Both the position numbers and the translations under genes were made by a program. 64,000 nucleotides of DNA from Yoonia sp. SS1-5 (lineage in GTDB: Bacteria; Pseudomonadota; Alphaproteobacteria; Rhodobacterales; Rhodobacteraceae), in contig NZ_CP151767.2 in assembly GCF_038443705.2 (NCBI RefSeq), positions 868,001 to 932,000 of the forward strand. Reading direction: 5' to 3'. Below the pieces are notes generated by a model. It did no database searches and was not told where the DNA came from. It was given only the letters and a program-made list of their open reading frames with translations. How positions within the stretch are numbered: the first letter of the stretch is position 1; each line of letters starts with the position of its first letter. Shown here one piece after another: positions 56,279-64,000 of the stretch.

Positions 56279-57162
56279 TGGGACTGGTGATCAGCGCGGC
56301 CTTGCTGGGCGGGTATTATGCCATCCTCGCGACAGGTCTGGCGTTCATGTATTCGGTGATGAACATCATCAATCTGGCGCATGGCGCGTTGATCGTCATG
56401 GCGGCCTACGGGCTTTATGTGCTGGGGACGCTGGGTATCGCGTTGCCCTTGGGCATCGCAGTGATGTCCGTGGCAATGTTCGCTTTCGGGATGATCTTGC
56501 ACAGGACTGTCCTGTCACGCGCATCGGGTGGTGGAGAACTGCTGCCACTGCTGGCGACCTTTGGCATTGCGATTATCCTCGACAATTTGATGTTCCAGAT
56601 GTTTGGGGCGGACAACCTGTCGTTGGCCCCTTTTGTGGGTGATTTATCTTGGGCCTCTTTCGAATTGCCGGGCGACATCTTTGTCGGCCAGTTGAGCGTC
56701 TATATCCTTGTTGCGGCCCTTATGATCATCGCGCTGATCGAGGCGATGATGCGTCGCACAGATCTTGGGCGGCGCATTCAAGCGACATCACAAGATCGCG
56801 CGACTGCCTCGCTTCTGGGAATCAACACGGGCCGCACTGCCGGGATAGCGACCGGCATTGCCTTGGCCGCAGGAGTGTTCGCTGCTGCAGCCATGGGTCT
56901 GCGCAGCGCGTGGGGGCCGTATTCGGGATCGGCCCAGCTGCTATTCGCGTTTGAAGCCGTGGTAATCGGCGGGATGGGCAGCATGTGGCGCGTGTTGATC
57001 GGCGCTATGGTTCTGGCATTCGCGCAATCCATCGGCGCTGCGATCCACCCGCAAGGGTTCCTGATCGGGGGCCACCTGACCTTTCTGATCGCGGTCTTCT
57101 ACCGGCTGCCCGCATGGCGTGTCGCCCTCACAAATTTACGTCAACCGAGGGGCCCGGCATGA
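56275..57162 (+). CDS. ABC transporter permease, LivH type
   Basis: A 295-residue permease with about eight membrane helices. The start MMGLVISAALLGGYYAILATGLAF is in the LivH pattern, with MNIINLAHGALIVMAAYGLYVLG next. The coupling segment is RRTDLGRRIQATSQDRATASLLGIN (about 155-180), where the ATPase docks. Its ATG overlaps the LivF-type stop. A frame to 56188 is a shadow in the previous gene. Confidence 0.9.
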   Translation: MMGLVISAALLGGYYAILATGLAFMYSVMNIINLAHGALIVMAAYGLYVLGTLGIALPLGIAVMSVAMFAFGMILHRTVLSRASGGGELLPLLATFGIAIILDNLMFQMFGADNLSLAPFVGDLSWASFELPGDIFVGQLSVYILVAALMIIALIEAMMRRTDLGRRIQATSQDRATASLLGINTGRTAGIATGIALAAGVFAAAAMGLRSAWGPYSGSAQLLFAFEAVVIGGMGSMWRVLIGAMVLAFAQSIGAAIHPQGFLIGGHLTFLIAVFYRLPAWRVALTNLRQPRGPA

Positions 57163-58178
57163 GAACGCGCGCGCCCATTACAGTCACACGCAGCGGCGCG
57201 ACCGCACATATCACGCTGGTCCTGCTGGCTTTGGCCGCCGTGGGCGTGGCGTGTCTGCCGTGGTTGTCCGGGGTCGGCGGGTCCGGGCGCGCTGTGGCCT
57301 TGCTGGTCTATATCCTGCTGGCGGTCATGTGGAACGCGCTTGCGGGATTCGCGGGGCTGGTGTCCATCGGGCAGACGCTGTTTTTCGGCGTTGCCGCCTA
57401 CACGACCATTCGCCTCGCTGATGCGGGCGTTGACCCGTATCTGGCGATCCTGTTGGCCATCGCTGCTGGGGCTCTGCTGGGGTGGATCACATCGCTGTTC
57501 ATGCTGTCGCTGTCGGGGGGCGAGTTCGCCATCGGCATGTGGGTGCTGTCGTCTCTGGCGCATCTTTGCGTCAATCTTGACCCGCTGATCCAGGGGGAAA
57601 CAGGCACATCGCTCATTGCTTTAAACGCCTACGCGATTGAGACACGCAGCGCGTGGACGTTGTGGCTGGCCTTGGCGGTGACACTGGCCGTTCTAGCGGC
57701 GCTTTTGGTGTTGCTGCGCAGCAGTACTGGTGCCGCCATCACCGCGATCCGGGATGATGAGGTCGGTGCACGATCCATCGGGGTGGACGTCATGCGCACC
57801 AAACGCATCGTCTTTGTGCTTGCGGCCACGGGCACGGCGGCGGCAGGCGCGCTTTGGCTTGCGTCAAACACCACGTTCCAGCCGCGTGCCTACTTTGGCG
57901 TACAGTGGACGGCCTATATGCTGTTTATGGTTCTCGTCGGCGGGCTTGGCCGGATCGAGGGCGCACTGATCGGCGCTCTGCTCTTCTTCGTTATTGAAAC
58001 GCTCTTTGGCGCTTATGGCGCGTGGTATCTGGTCGGGCTTGGCGCGGTTGCGGTGGGTTTCGCGCTTTTCTTGCCAAATGGCCTATGGGGCTGGATCGGT
58101 CCCCGCCTGCCGGGAGAGGCGATCCCGACCGGCTATCTCATCACTGAAATCAACAAGACATCCAGGGAGGAAATCTGA
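57159..58178 (+). CDS. ABC transporter permease, LivM type
   Basis: A 339-residue permease, with about nine membrane helices. AGFAGLVSIGQTLFFGVAAYTTIRL (about 60-84) and SSTGAAITAIRDDEVGARSIGVDV (about 188-212, the coupling loop) are LivM signatures. The ATG overlaps the LivH-type stop. The C-terminal tail is longer than usual (about 20 residues, ending NKTSREEI), running to the start of the SDR gene. The overlap with the SDR start (TGATG) suggests the importer and enzymes are one transcript. Confidence 0.9.
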   Translation: MRTRAPITVTRSGATAHITLVLLALAAVGVACLPWLSGVGGSGRAVALLVYILLAVMWNALAGFAGLVSIGQTLFFGVAAYTTIRLADAGVDPYLAILLAIAAGALLGWITSLFMLSLSGGEFAIGMWVLSSLAHLCVNLDPLIQGETGTSLIALNAYAIETRSAWTLWLALAVTLAVLAALLVLLRSSTGAAITAIRDDEVGARSIGVDVMRTKRIVFVLAATGTAAAGALWLASNTTFQPRAYFGVQWTAYMLFMVLVGGLGRIEGALIGALLFFVIETLFGAYGAWYLVGLGAVAVGFALFLPNGLWGWIGPRLPGEAIPTGYLITEINKTSREEI

Positions 58179-58963
58179 TGCTTTTGGGAAAGAACATTGT
58201 TGTCACCGGGGCCGCGTCAGGCATCGGGCAACGCACCGCCGAGTTGGCGCAATCGCAGGGGGCCAATGTGTTCTCGGTCGACAGGAACACGCCAGACAAC
58301 CAGGTCGGGCATTTCATTGCTGCTGATCTTGGTTCCGCAGAGGGTGTCGAGGCTTTGGTGAACGCATTGCCAAACGGGATCGACGCGCTGGCCAATGTCG
58401 CAGGACTCTCGGGCACGCCGGGCAAAGTGCCGACGATTGCGGTGAACTTTCTGGGGTTGCGTGCATTGTCGTTGGGGCTGGCACCCAAGATGAACCAATA
58501 TGGGTCGGTCATCAACGTGGCGTCCATCGCGGGTTTCGGCTGGCGCGGCAATCTTGAACGGACGCGCAAGGCCATCGACGTCGAAGGCTTCCCCGATCCT
58601 GCGCAATTCTGCGCGGACCACAACATTCAGGATGAAACATCCTATCCAGACAGCAAGGAACTGCTGCTGATGTGGACTTTCCGCGCGGCCCACGATCCGG
58701 TGTTCAAGGACCGTGGCATCCGGGTGAACGCCGTCAGCCCCGGCCCGGTCGAAACCCCGATCCTTTTGCAGTTTCGCGATGTGCTGGGCGATGACCGCGT
58801 CAACAGCGACATTAACCGCGTTGGCCGTGCGGGCACGGCAAACGACATCGCGCCATCCATCCTGTTTCTGGCATCTGACGGGGCGCGTTGGGTGAATGGT
58901 ACGAACATTGCGTGTGACGGTGGCCTTGAAGCGTCCGTCATGTCTGAAGCCATGAATTTCTAA
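58178..58963 (+). CDS. SDR family alcohol dehydrogenase (coniferyl-alcohol dehydrogenase-like)
   Basis: A 261-residue short-chain dehydrogenase. VVTGAASGIGQRTAE is the cofactor loop, ANVAGLSG takes the place of NNAG, and the active Tyr and Lys are in SYPDSKELLLM (about 170). An insertion between 125 and 165 (NLERTRKAIDVEGFPDPAQF) resembles that of 3-alpha-hydroxysteroid/coniferyl alcohol dehydrogenases. GGGAGGAAA precedes the start. It lies directly after the importer and before an aldehyde dehydrogenase, which suggests the pair oxidises an aromatic alcohol to an acid. Confidence 0.85.
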   Translation: MLLGKNIVVTGAASGIGQRTAELAQSQGANVFSVDRNTPDNQVGHFIAADLGSAEGVEALVNALPNGIDALANVAGLSGTPGKVPTIAVNFLGLRALSLGLAPKMNQYGSVINVASIAGFGWRGNLERTRKAIDVEGFPDPAQFCADHNIQDETSYPDSKELLLMWTFRAAHDPVFKDRGIRVNAVSPGPVETPILLQFRDVLGDDRVNSDINRVGRAGTANDIAPSILFLASDGARWVNGTNIACDGGLEASVMSEAMNF

Positions 58964-58973
58964 GGAAAATCAA

Positions 58974-60419
58974 ATGACTGTAGAACTTTTGATCGGTGGC
59001 CGCGAGGTCACCGCACAGGACAATCGTACCTTTGAACGCCGTGATCCTGTCACAGGTAAGGTGGCCACGACGGCTGCTGCTGCAAGCGTGGCGGATGCTT
59101 TGAAGGCGGTCGATGCGGCTGCAGCGGCGTTTCCGGCGTGGGCCGAAACGGGGCCGGGGGCGCGGCGCATGTTGCTGCTCAAAGCCGCAGATGCGCTTGA
59201 AGTCAGGACCGATGACATCATCAAACTAATGATTACCGAAACAGGTGCCACCGGGCCTTGGGCTGGTTTCAACTGCATGCTCGCCGCCGGTATGCTGCGC
59301 GAGGCGGCTTCTATCACCACACAGATCACCGGCGATGTGATCCCCGCCAACAAACCCGGCAGCCTTGCCATGGCACAGCGCAAGCCACTGGGCGTGTGTC
59401 TGGGCATCGCGCCGTGGAACGCGCCTGTTATTCTAGGCGTGCGCGCGGTTGCTACAGCAATTGCCTGCGGCAACACGGTTGTGTTGAAAGCGTCCGAAAT
59501 GTGCCCGGCTGTGCACAGTGCCATCGGGGCTGTGTTCAAGGACGCAGGGGTCCCCGATGGGGTGCTGAATGTCGTGACAAATGCGCCTGAGGATGCAGCG
59601 GTTGTGGTTGATGCGCTGATCGCAGCGCCTGCCGTGCGGCACATCAACTTTACCGGTTCAACCAATGTGGGGCGGATCATCGCGCAAAAGGCAGCGGCGC
59701 ATTTGAAGCCTGTCCTGCTCGAACTGGGCGGCAAGGCCCCGATGGTTATTCTTGAGGATGCCGATCTGGAAGGTGCCGTGAACGGTGCCGCATTCGGGGC
59801 GTTCATGAATCAGGGTCAGATTTGCATGTCCACCGAACGGATCATTGTGCACGAGAGCATCGCGGATGATTTCGCCCGCGCTTTTGCGGCCAAGGCGGCC
59901 AAGCTGCCCGCAGGCAATCCGCGCGACAAGGTCGTACTGGGCTCGCTCGTGACATTGGGCGCGGCAGAGAAAATGGACGGGATCATCGCAGATGCCGTGG
60001 CCAAGGGCGGCAAGGTGCTGGCCGGTGGCACGCGCGACGGGTCCGTGGTCACGGCGACCGTGATCGACAACGTCACGCCCGAGATGCTGATCTATCAAGA
60101 AGAGAGCTTTGGCCCGGTCAAACCCATTATCAGGGTGAAAGACGATGCTGAGGCTGTGCGCGTGGCCAATGACACCGCTTATGGTTTGTCGGCGTCCGTC
60201 TATAGCGCCGACATAAGCCGCGCGATGAAGATCGCCGATCAGATTGAAAGCGGGATCTGCCACATCAACGGCCCCACCGTCGGGGACGAGGCGCAGATGC
60301 CCTTCGGTGGCGTCAAGGACAGCGGCTATGGCCGCTTTGGCGGCAAGGCGGGGATCGACAGCTTTACCTCAACACGCTGGGTCACGATCGAAGACCCGGC
60401 ACAGCATTACCCGTTCTAG
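58974..60419 (+). CDS. Aldehyde dehydrogenase (salicylaldehyde/vanillin dehydrogenase-like)
   Basis: A 481-residue NAD(P)-dependent dehydrogenase. LGIAPWNAPVILGVRAVATAI (about 140), NFTGSTNVGRIIA, LELGGKAPMVILED with catalytic Glu (about 250), NQGQICMSTERII with Cys (about 284), and PFGGVKDSGYGRFGGKAGIDSF at the end are present. It is a close relative of the enzyme at 52097 and may have arisen by duplication. It lies ten bases after the SDR gene and two bases before the SnoaL-like gene. Probable product is an aromatic acid such as 4-hydroxybenzoate. Confidence 0.9.
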   Translation: MTVELLIGGREVTAQDNRTFERRDPVTGKVATTAAAASVADALKAVDAAAAAFPAWAETGPGARRMLLLKAADALEVRTDDIIKLMITETGATGPWAGFNCMLAAGMLREAASITTQITGDVIPANKPGSLAMAQRKPLGVCLGIAPWNAPVILGVRAVATAIACGNTVVLKASEMCPAVHSAIGAVFKDAGVPDGVLNVVTNAPEDAAVVVDALIAAPAVRHINFTGSTNVGRIIAQKAAAHLKPVLLELGGKAPMVILEDADLEGAVNGAAFGAFMNQGQICMSTERIIVHESIADDFARAFAAKAAKLPAGNPRDKVVLGSLVTLGAAEKMDGIIADAVAKGGKVLAGGTRDGSVVTATVIDNVTPEMLIYQEESFGPVKPIIRVKDDAEAVRVANDTAYGLSASVYSADISRAMKIADQIESGICHINGPTVGDEAQMPFGGVKDSGYGRFGGKAGIDSFTSTRWVTIEDPAQHYPF

Positions 60420-60421
60420 CC

Positions 60422-60805
60422 ATGGCTGATCTGGAACAGAACAAGCGCAATGTCATCGCATTCTACGAACAGATGTTCAACGACTGCGATCCGCGTGGTG
60501 CCGTAGCCGAATATGTGGGGGAGGAGTACATCCAGCATAACCCCCATGTGGAGACCGGCAAAGCCGGGTTCATCGCGTATTTCGAACGCATGGCGGCAGA
60601 GTTTCCGGGCAAGCGTGTCGTCATCAAACGCGCGCTCGCCGAAGGCTGCCACGTTGTTTTGCACTGCCACCAGGTCTGGCCGGATGGCCTTGAATACGCG
60701 GGTATCGACATTTTCCGGCTCAATGAGGGCGGGAAGATCACTGAGCATTGGGATGTCTTGCAGGAACTGCCGACGACCAGTGCTCACACCAACGGGATGT
60801 TCTGA
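60422..60805 (+). CDS. SnoaL-like (COG4922-type) single-domain protein
   Basis: A 127-residue protein with one SnoaL-like domain. EEYIQHNPHVETGKAGF and IDIFRLNEGGKITEHWDVLQELP match both domains of the protein at 50291. It begins two bases after the dehydrogenase stop and is surely co-transcribed. The shared YIQHNP and EHWD segments probably line the pocket. Function is not known. As part of an aromatic pathway it may act on a ring-cleavage or side-chain intermediate. Confidence 0.78.
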   Translation: MADLEQNKRNVIAFYEQMFNDCDPRGAVAEYVGEEYIQHNPHVETGKAGFIAYFERMAAEFPGKRVVIKRALAEGCHVVLHCHQVWPDGLEYAGIDIFRLNEGGKITEHWDVLQELPTTSAHTNGMF

Positions 60806-60891
60806 TGAATTTTCTCAAACGGCTGTTCGGATTGGGCCGAACCGAACCACAAAAACCCAAATCAACTGAAAGTCCAAAGGGAGGAAAAACC

Positions 60892-61686
60892 ATGGCTGGA
60901 AGACTAGAAGGCAAAGTAGTGCTGCTCACAGGAGCGGGTGGCGGATTGGGGCAGGCGCAAGCGCGGCTGATGGCAAAGGAAGGCGCGATTTTGATGCTCG
61001 CTAACTTGCCCGAAGACCCGATTATCGCCGAAGGTAAACCCGCAACAGGTTTGTGGGACAACGCGCAAAACGTTGCCAAGGAAATCCGCGATGCTGGCGG
61101 CAAAGCCGATGTTGTCGCACTTGATGTGACCAAGGAAGACCAGTGGGACGCAGCGGTCGCTAAAACCGTTGCCGCCTTTGGCAAGCTGGACGTCCTGGTG
61201 AACAATGCGGGTATTTATTACCACGCGGGTCTGCTGGATCACACGGTCGAAAAATTCCATCAGATTGTGGGCGTAAACCAGCTGGGTACGTTGCTGGGTA
61301 TGAAGGCCGCGGTTCCTGCGATGAAGGAAAATGGCGGCGGGTCGATCATCAACTTTGCCTCCATCTACGGCATCGCTGGTGCAGGCGTCTCAACCGCTTA
61401 TCAATCCACCAAGGGTGCTGTCCGTCTGATGACCAAATCCGCAGCACTTGAGTTCGTGGGTGACAACATTCGCATCAACTCGATCTGTCCGGGCATGTTC
61501 GACACGAACCTGTTTGAATCCTCTGTCCCCAAGGAGGCATGGGGCCCGTTGGTCGATCTGGTGCCAATGAAGCGCTTCGGCAAGCCTGACGAGATTGGCT
61601 ATGGCACCGTGTTCCTCGCCTCGGATGAATCCTCGTTCATGACGGGATCCGATCTGGTGATCGATGGCGGTTACACCTGCCCCTAA
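60892..61686 (+). CDS. SDR family oxidoreductase
   Basis: A 264-residue short-chain dehydrogenase. VLLTGAGGGLGQAQAR is the cofactor loop, VLVNNAGIYYHAG and the active Tyr/Lys in TAYQSTKGAVRLM follow, ending GSDLVIDGGYTCP. The start at 60892 is preferred because AAAGGGAGGA lies just before it. An ATG at 60805 that overlaps the stop of the previous gene would add a basic 29-residue N-terminus (MNFLKRLFGLGRTEPQKP). Which is used cannot be told. The substrate is likely an alcohol made in this pathway. Confidence 0.85.
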   Translation: MAGRLEGKVVLLTGAGGGLGQAQARLMAKEGAILMLANLPEDPIIAEGKPATGLWDNAQNVAKEIRDAGGKADVVALDVTKEDQWDAAVAKTVAAFGKLDVLVNNAGIYYHAGLLDHTVEKFHQIVGVNQLGTLLGMKAAVPAMKENGGGSIINFASIYGIAGAGVSTAYQSTKGAVRLMTKSAALEFVGDNIRINSICPGMFDTNLFESSVPKEAWGPLVDLVPMKRFGKPDEIGYGTVFLASDESSFMTGSDLVIDGGYTCP

Positions 61687-61692
61687 CCAACA

Positions 61693-61728
61693 GGGGCCGC
61701 GCGGTGATGCGCGGCCCTCCCTTTTGTC
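61693..61728 (+). terminator. Hairpin terminator before pobA
   Basis: Arms GGGCCGCGC and GCGCGGCCC with a GGTGAT loop, then TCCCTTTTG. It ends the long importer-enzyme unit, so pobA and pca genes may have a separate promoter or be partly read through. Confidence 0.7.
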
Positions 61729-61748
61729 TCAAGCAATCAGGACCAAAC

Positions 61749-62918
61749 ATGAAAACCCAAGTTGCAATCATTGGCGGTGGCCCATCGGGTCTCTTGTTGT
61801 CTCAGCTGCTGCACACACACGGGATCGACTCCATCGTGCTGGAGCGCAAGACCAAGGACTATGTGTTGTCACGCATCCGCGCGGGCGTGCTGGAGCGTGG
61901 CTTGGTCAGCTTGATGAAAGAGGCAGGCGTATCCGAGCGGATGGATGCCGAGGGCTATCCCCATCATGGCACCATGATCTCATATGGTGATGAGATGTTT
62001 CGTCTGGAATTTAGCGAGCACACGGGCCACGCGGTGATGGTCTATGGCCAGACCGAAGTGACGCGCGACTTGTATGATGCGCGTGAAAAGGCGGGTGGCA
62101 AGATTGAGTTCAACGTCGAGGATGTGGTGATCTGTGATGCCAAATCCGAGACGCCTTATATTACCTACACCATTGATGATGAGCCGCGCCGGATCGATTG
62201 TGATTTCATCGCCGGCTGCGATGGGTTCCACGGTGTCAGCCGCAAGACAATCCCTGAAGATGTGCGCACCGAGTTTGAGAAAGTCTATCCATTTGGATGG
62301 CTTGGCATCTTGTCTGAAACGCCGCCGGTGAATGACGAATTGATTTATGCCACGTCCGATCGCGGCTTTGCCCTATGTTCGATGCGCAATGAAAACCTAA
62401 GCCGTTATTACATCCAATGCGATATGTCAGACAGCGTTGATGACTGGACAGATGATGCGTTCTGGGCTGAACTCAAACGCCGCATTCCCGCCGATCAAGC
62501 CGCAAATCTTGTGACTGGTCCAAGTATTGAAAAATCCATCGCGCCTTTGCGCTCTTTCGTGTGTGAACCGATGCAATGGGGCAAGTTGTTTTTATGCGGT
62601 GACGCAGCCCATATTGTGCCACCTACGGGTGCTAAGGGATTGAACACTGCCGCCTCAGACGTGAACTATCTGTTCCGTGCGCTCTGCGACTTCTACGAAA
62701 ACGGCGATAGTGCAGGGATCGAAGCCTATTCCGAAAAAGCACTATCGCGCGTCTGGAAGGCCGAGCGGTTTAGCTGGTGGTTCAGCTCCCTGATGCACCG
62801 CTTTCCCGATCAAGGCGGATTTGAGCAAAAGATGCAGTTGGCCGAACTCGCGTTTCTGCGGTCCAACAAATCGGCCCAACAGGCGATGGCGGAAAACTAT
62901 GTAGGCTTGCCCTACTGA
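61749..62918 (+). CDS. pobA: 4-hydroxybenzoate 3-monooxygenase
   Basis: A 389-residue FAD enzyme that converts 4-hydroxybenzoate to protocatechuate with NADPH and oxygen. FAD loop GGGPSGLLLSQLL (about 9-21), IVLERKTKDYVLSRIRAGVLE (about 30-50), the DG motif IAGCDGFHGVSR (about 155) and GDAAHIVPPTGAKGLN (about 285-300) are all normal. Length matches the family. Start at 61749 is the family start. It lies behind a terminator and directly before pcaD, which starts at its last base. Confidence 0.96.
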   Translation: MKTQVAIIGGGPSGLLLSQLLHTHGIDSIVLERKTKDYVLSRIRAGVLERGLVSLMKEAGVSERMDAEGYPHHGTMISYGDEMFRLEFSEHTGHAVMVYGQTEVTRDLYDAREKAGGKIEFNVEDVVICDAKSETPYITYTIDDEPRRIDCDFIAGCDGFHGVSRKTIPEDVRTEFEKVYPFGWLGILSETPPVNDELIYATSDRGFALCSMRNENLSRYYIQCDMSDSVDDWTDDAFWAELKRRIPADQAANLVTGPSIEKSIAPLRSFVCEPMQWGKLFLCGDAAHIVPPTGAKGLNTAASDVNYLFRALCDFYENGDSAGIEAYSEKALSRVWKAERFSWWFSSLMHRFPDQGGFEQKMQLAELAFLRSNKSAQQAMAENYVGLPY

Positions 62919-63712
62919 TGCAAATTTTCGCACGTCCATATGGGGGATTACACTGGCGTGAAGACGGTGATCCGGCGGGGATGCCATTGGTGTTTGCAAA
63001 CTCGCTTGGGACCGACTTGCGCCTGTGGGACCCGTTGTTGCCACATCTTGCGGCGGGCTGTCGCATCATCCGCTACGATCTGCCGGGACACGGACTATCC
63101 AGCGGCCCCGATGGCCCTTATGCGATGGAAGGTCTGGCGCAGGATGCGGCTGACCTGATTGAACATCTTGGAATTAGCAACCCGATTTTTGTTGGCTGTT
63201 CTATAGGTGGCATGATCGGTCAGGCCCTGGCTGCCACGCGCCCGGACCTGATTGACGGGTTGGTTTTGTGCAACACAGCGGCCCGAATGGGTAATGCAGC
63301 AATGTGGCAAGACCGGATTGCGCAGGTAAATGCAGCCAGTCTGGATACCATTGCAGATGCGATCATGGAGCGGTGGTTCAGCCCCGCCTTCCGCGCCACG
63401 CAGGACGTTGTTTTGTGGCGCACGATGATGGCGCGCACGTCGGCTGCGGGCTATGTTGGGTGCTGCCATGCGCTCGCGGATGCCGATTTCACCCAGTCAA
63501 ACCCGAAACTCGACATGCCCGTTTGTGCTGTTTCTGGAGAGCTGGATTTGGCTTGCCCTCCTGACCACGTCCGCGCAACTGCGGCTTCGGTCAAAGCCGC
63601 ATCATACCACCAGATTGCAGATATCGGGCATCTGCCGAGCATTGAGGCCCCCGCCACATTGGGCCGATTGATTTCAGATTTTATCGACGAGGTACATCAC
63701 GATGGATCGTAA
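62918..63712 (+). CDS. pcaD: 3-oxoadipate enol-lactonase
   Basis: A 264-residue alpha/beta hydrolase that opens the enol-lactone of the beta-ketoadipate pathway. YDLPGHGLSS (about 50), nucleophile elbow FVGCSIGGMIGQALA (Ser about 92), the acid in VSGELDLACPPDHV (about 210) and His in ADIGHLPSIEAP (about 238) form the catalytic triad. The ATG overlaps the pobA stop. It is followed by pcaC, whose start overlaps its end. Functional link with pobA is clear. Confidence 0.94.
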   Translation: MQIFARPYGGLHWREDGDPAGMPLVFANSLGTDLRLWDPLLPHLAAGCRIIRYDLPGHGLSSGPDGPYAMEGLAQDAADLIEHLGISNPIFVGCSIGGMIGQALAATRPDLIDGLVLCNTAARMGNAAMWQDRIAQVNAASLDTIADAIMERWFSPAFRATQDVVLWRTMMARTSAAGYVGCCHALADADFTQSNPKLDMPVCAVSGELDLACPPDHVRATAASVKAASYHQIADIGHLPSIEAPATLGRLISDFIDEVHHDGS

Positions 63713-64000
63713 AACAGCAGGCATGAAAATACGGCGTCAGGTTTTGGGCGATGCCCACGTTGACCGCGCAGAGGCGGCAAAAGGCCCGTTGGACACCGCT
63801 TTCCAAGACCTAATCACCGAAGGGGCGTGGGGCACGGTCTGGGCAAGCGATGGTATCGCACAGCGTGAGAGATCCATGTTGACATTGGCCTTGCTGGCAG
63901 CGCTTGGCAACTTTGACGAACTGCCGATGCACATTCGGGCCACCGCCCGCACAGGGGCAAGCAAGCAAGACGTGGTCGAGGCGTTCCAGCATGTCGCAAT
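63702..64000 (+). CDS. pcaC: 4-carboxymuconolactone decarboxylase (partial at window edge)
   Basis: The first 99 codons of PcaC, which decarboxylates carboxymuconolactone to the enol-lactone. KTAGMKIRRQVLGDAHVDRA at the start, and the family core ITEGAWGTVWASDGIAQRERSMLTLALLAAL, are seen in order. The gene runs off the right edge before the end, so the typical last 30 residues are not seen. It starts within the last codons of pcaD. Protocatechuate 3,4-dioxygenase genes (pcaHG) are expected next, outside the window. Confidence 0.93.
   Translation, partial: MDRKTAGMKIRRQVLGDAHVDRAEAAKGPLDTAFQDLITEGAWGTVWASDGIAQRERSMLTLALLAALGNFDELPMHIRATARTGASKQDVVEAFQHVA

Overview
The window looks like chromosomal DNA of a marine alphaproteobacterium of the Rhodobacteraceae (roseobacter group). 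Four things point there: a Rhodobacter-type gene transfer agent (GTA) head/tail cluster, a DMSP lyase of the DddP type, a LuxI/LuxR system whose regulator lies just upstream of the synthase, and a pobA-pcaD-pcaC run. The genus cannot be fixed from the sequence alone. Most of the window is dense, high-GC housekeeping DNA. Two stretches look acquired or decayed: about 22.3-24.8 kb and about 48.5-49.8 kb.

Left part (minus strand up to about 13.2 kb). Positions 1-7338 hold GTA genes g1 to g10.1 plus the first codons of the tape-measure gene, which runs off the left edge. A CtrA-like half-site pair lies just upstream of g1. Next come mltG and the fatty-acid genes fabF, acpP, fabG and fabD, with a membrane PilZ-like gene on the opposite strand between fabF and acpP. 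Positions 13.3-20.3 kb hold a cytochrome b561-YceI fusion, a second YceI protein, the rpsF-rpsR-rplI ribosomal operon, a nucleotidyltransferase, two small lipoproteins and an ASCH-like protein. A Tat-exported cyclic-nucleotide phosphodiesterase/nucleotidase follows. The stretch 22.3-24.8 kb is a small island with an unknown gene and two PagL-like (lipid A deacylase) relatives, one a fragment and one lacking the catalytic His.

Middle part. tig, tRNA-Leu(UAG), a Hint-domain gene, nnrD/E, the nitrogen pair glnB-glnA, an HD-GYP protein, dddP, bioY and purB occupy 24.7-39.1 kb. At 39.2-41.3 kb lie a LuxI synthase, a full LuxR regulator and, divergent from it, a second AHL-binding protein with no DNA-binding domain. 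A solitary fliG follows, then a three-subunit cobalt-type nitrile hydratase/thiocyanate hydrolase operon, an LpxL-like acyltransferase, a DUF1223 protein and acnA.

Right part. A short tyrosine recombinase at 48.8-49.5 kb is bracketed by diverged direct repeats. From 49.8 kb to the right edge is a catabolic region. It holds an HxlR and an AraC regulator, SnoaL-like proteins, two related aldehyde dehydrogenases, a LivKGFHM-type ABC importer, two SDR dehydrogenases, and pobA-pcaD-pcaC, which runs off the right edge. The most economical reading is import of an aromatic alcohol, aldehyde or acid, oxidation to 4-hydroxybenzoate, and entry into the protocatechuate branch of the beta-ketoadipate pathway.
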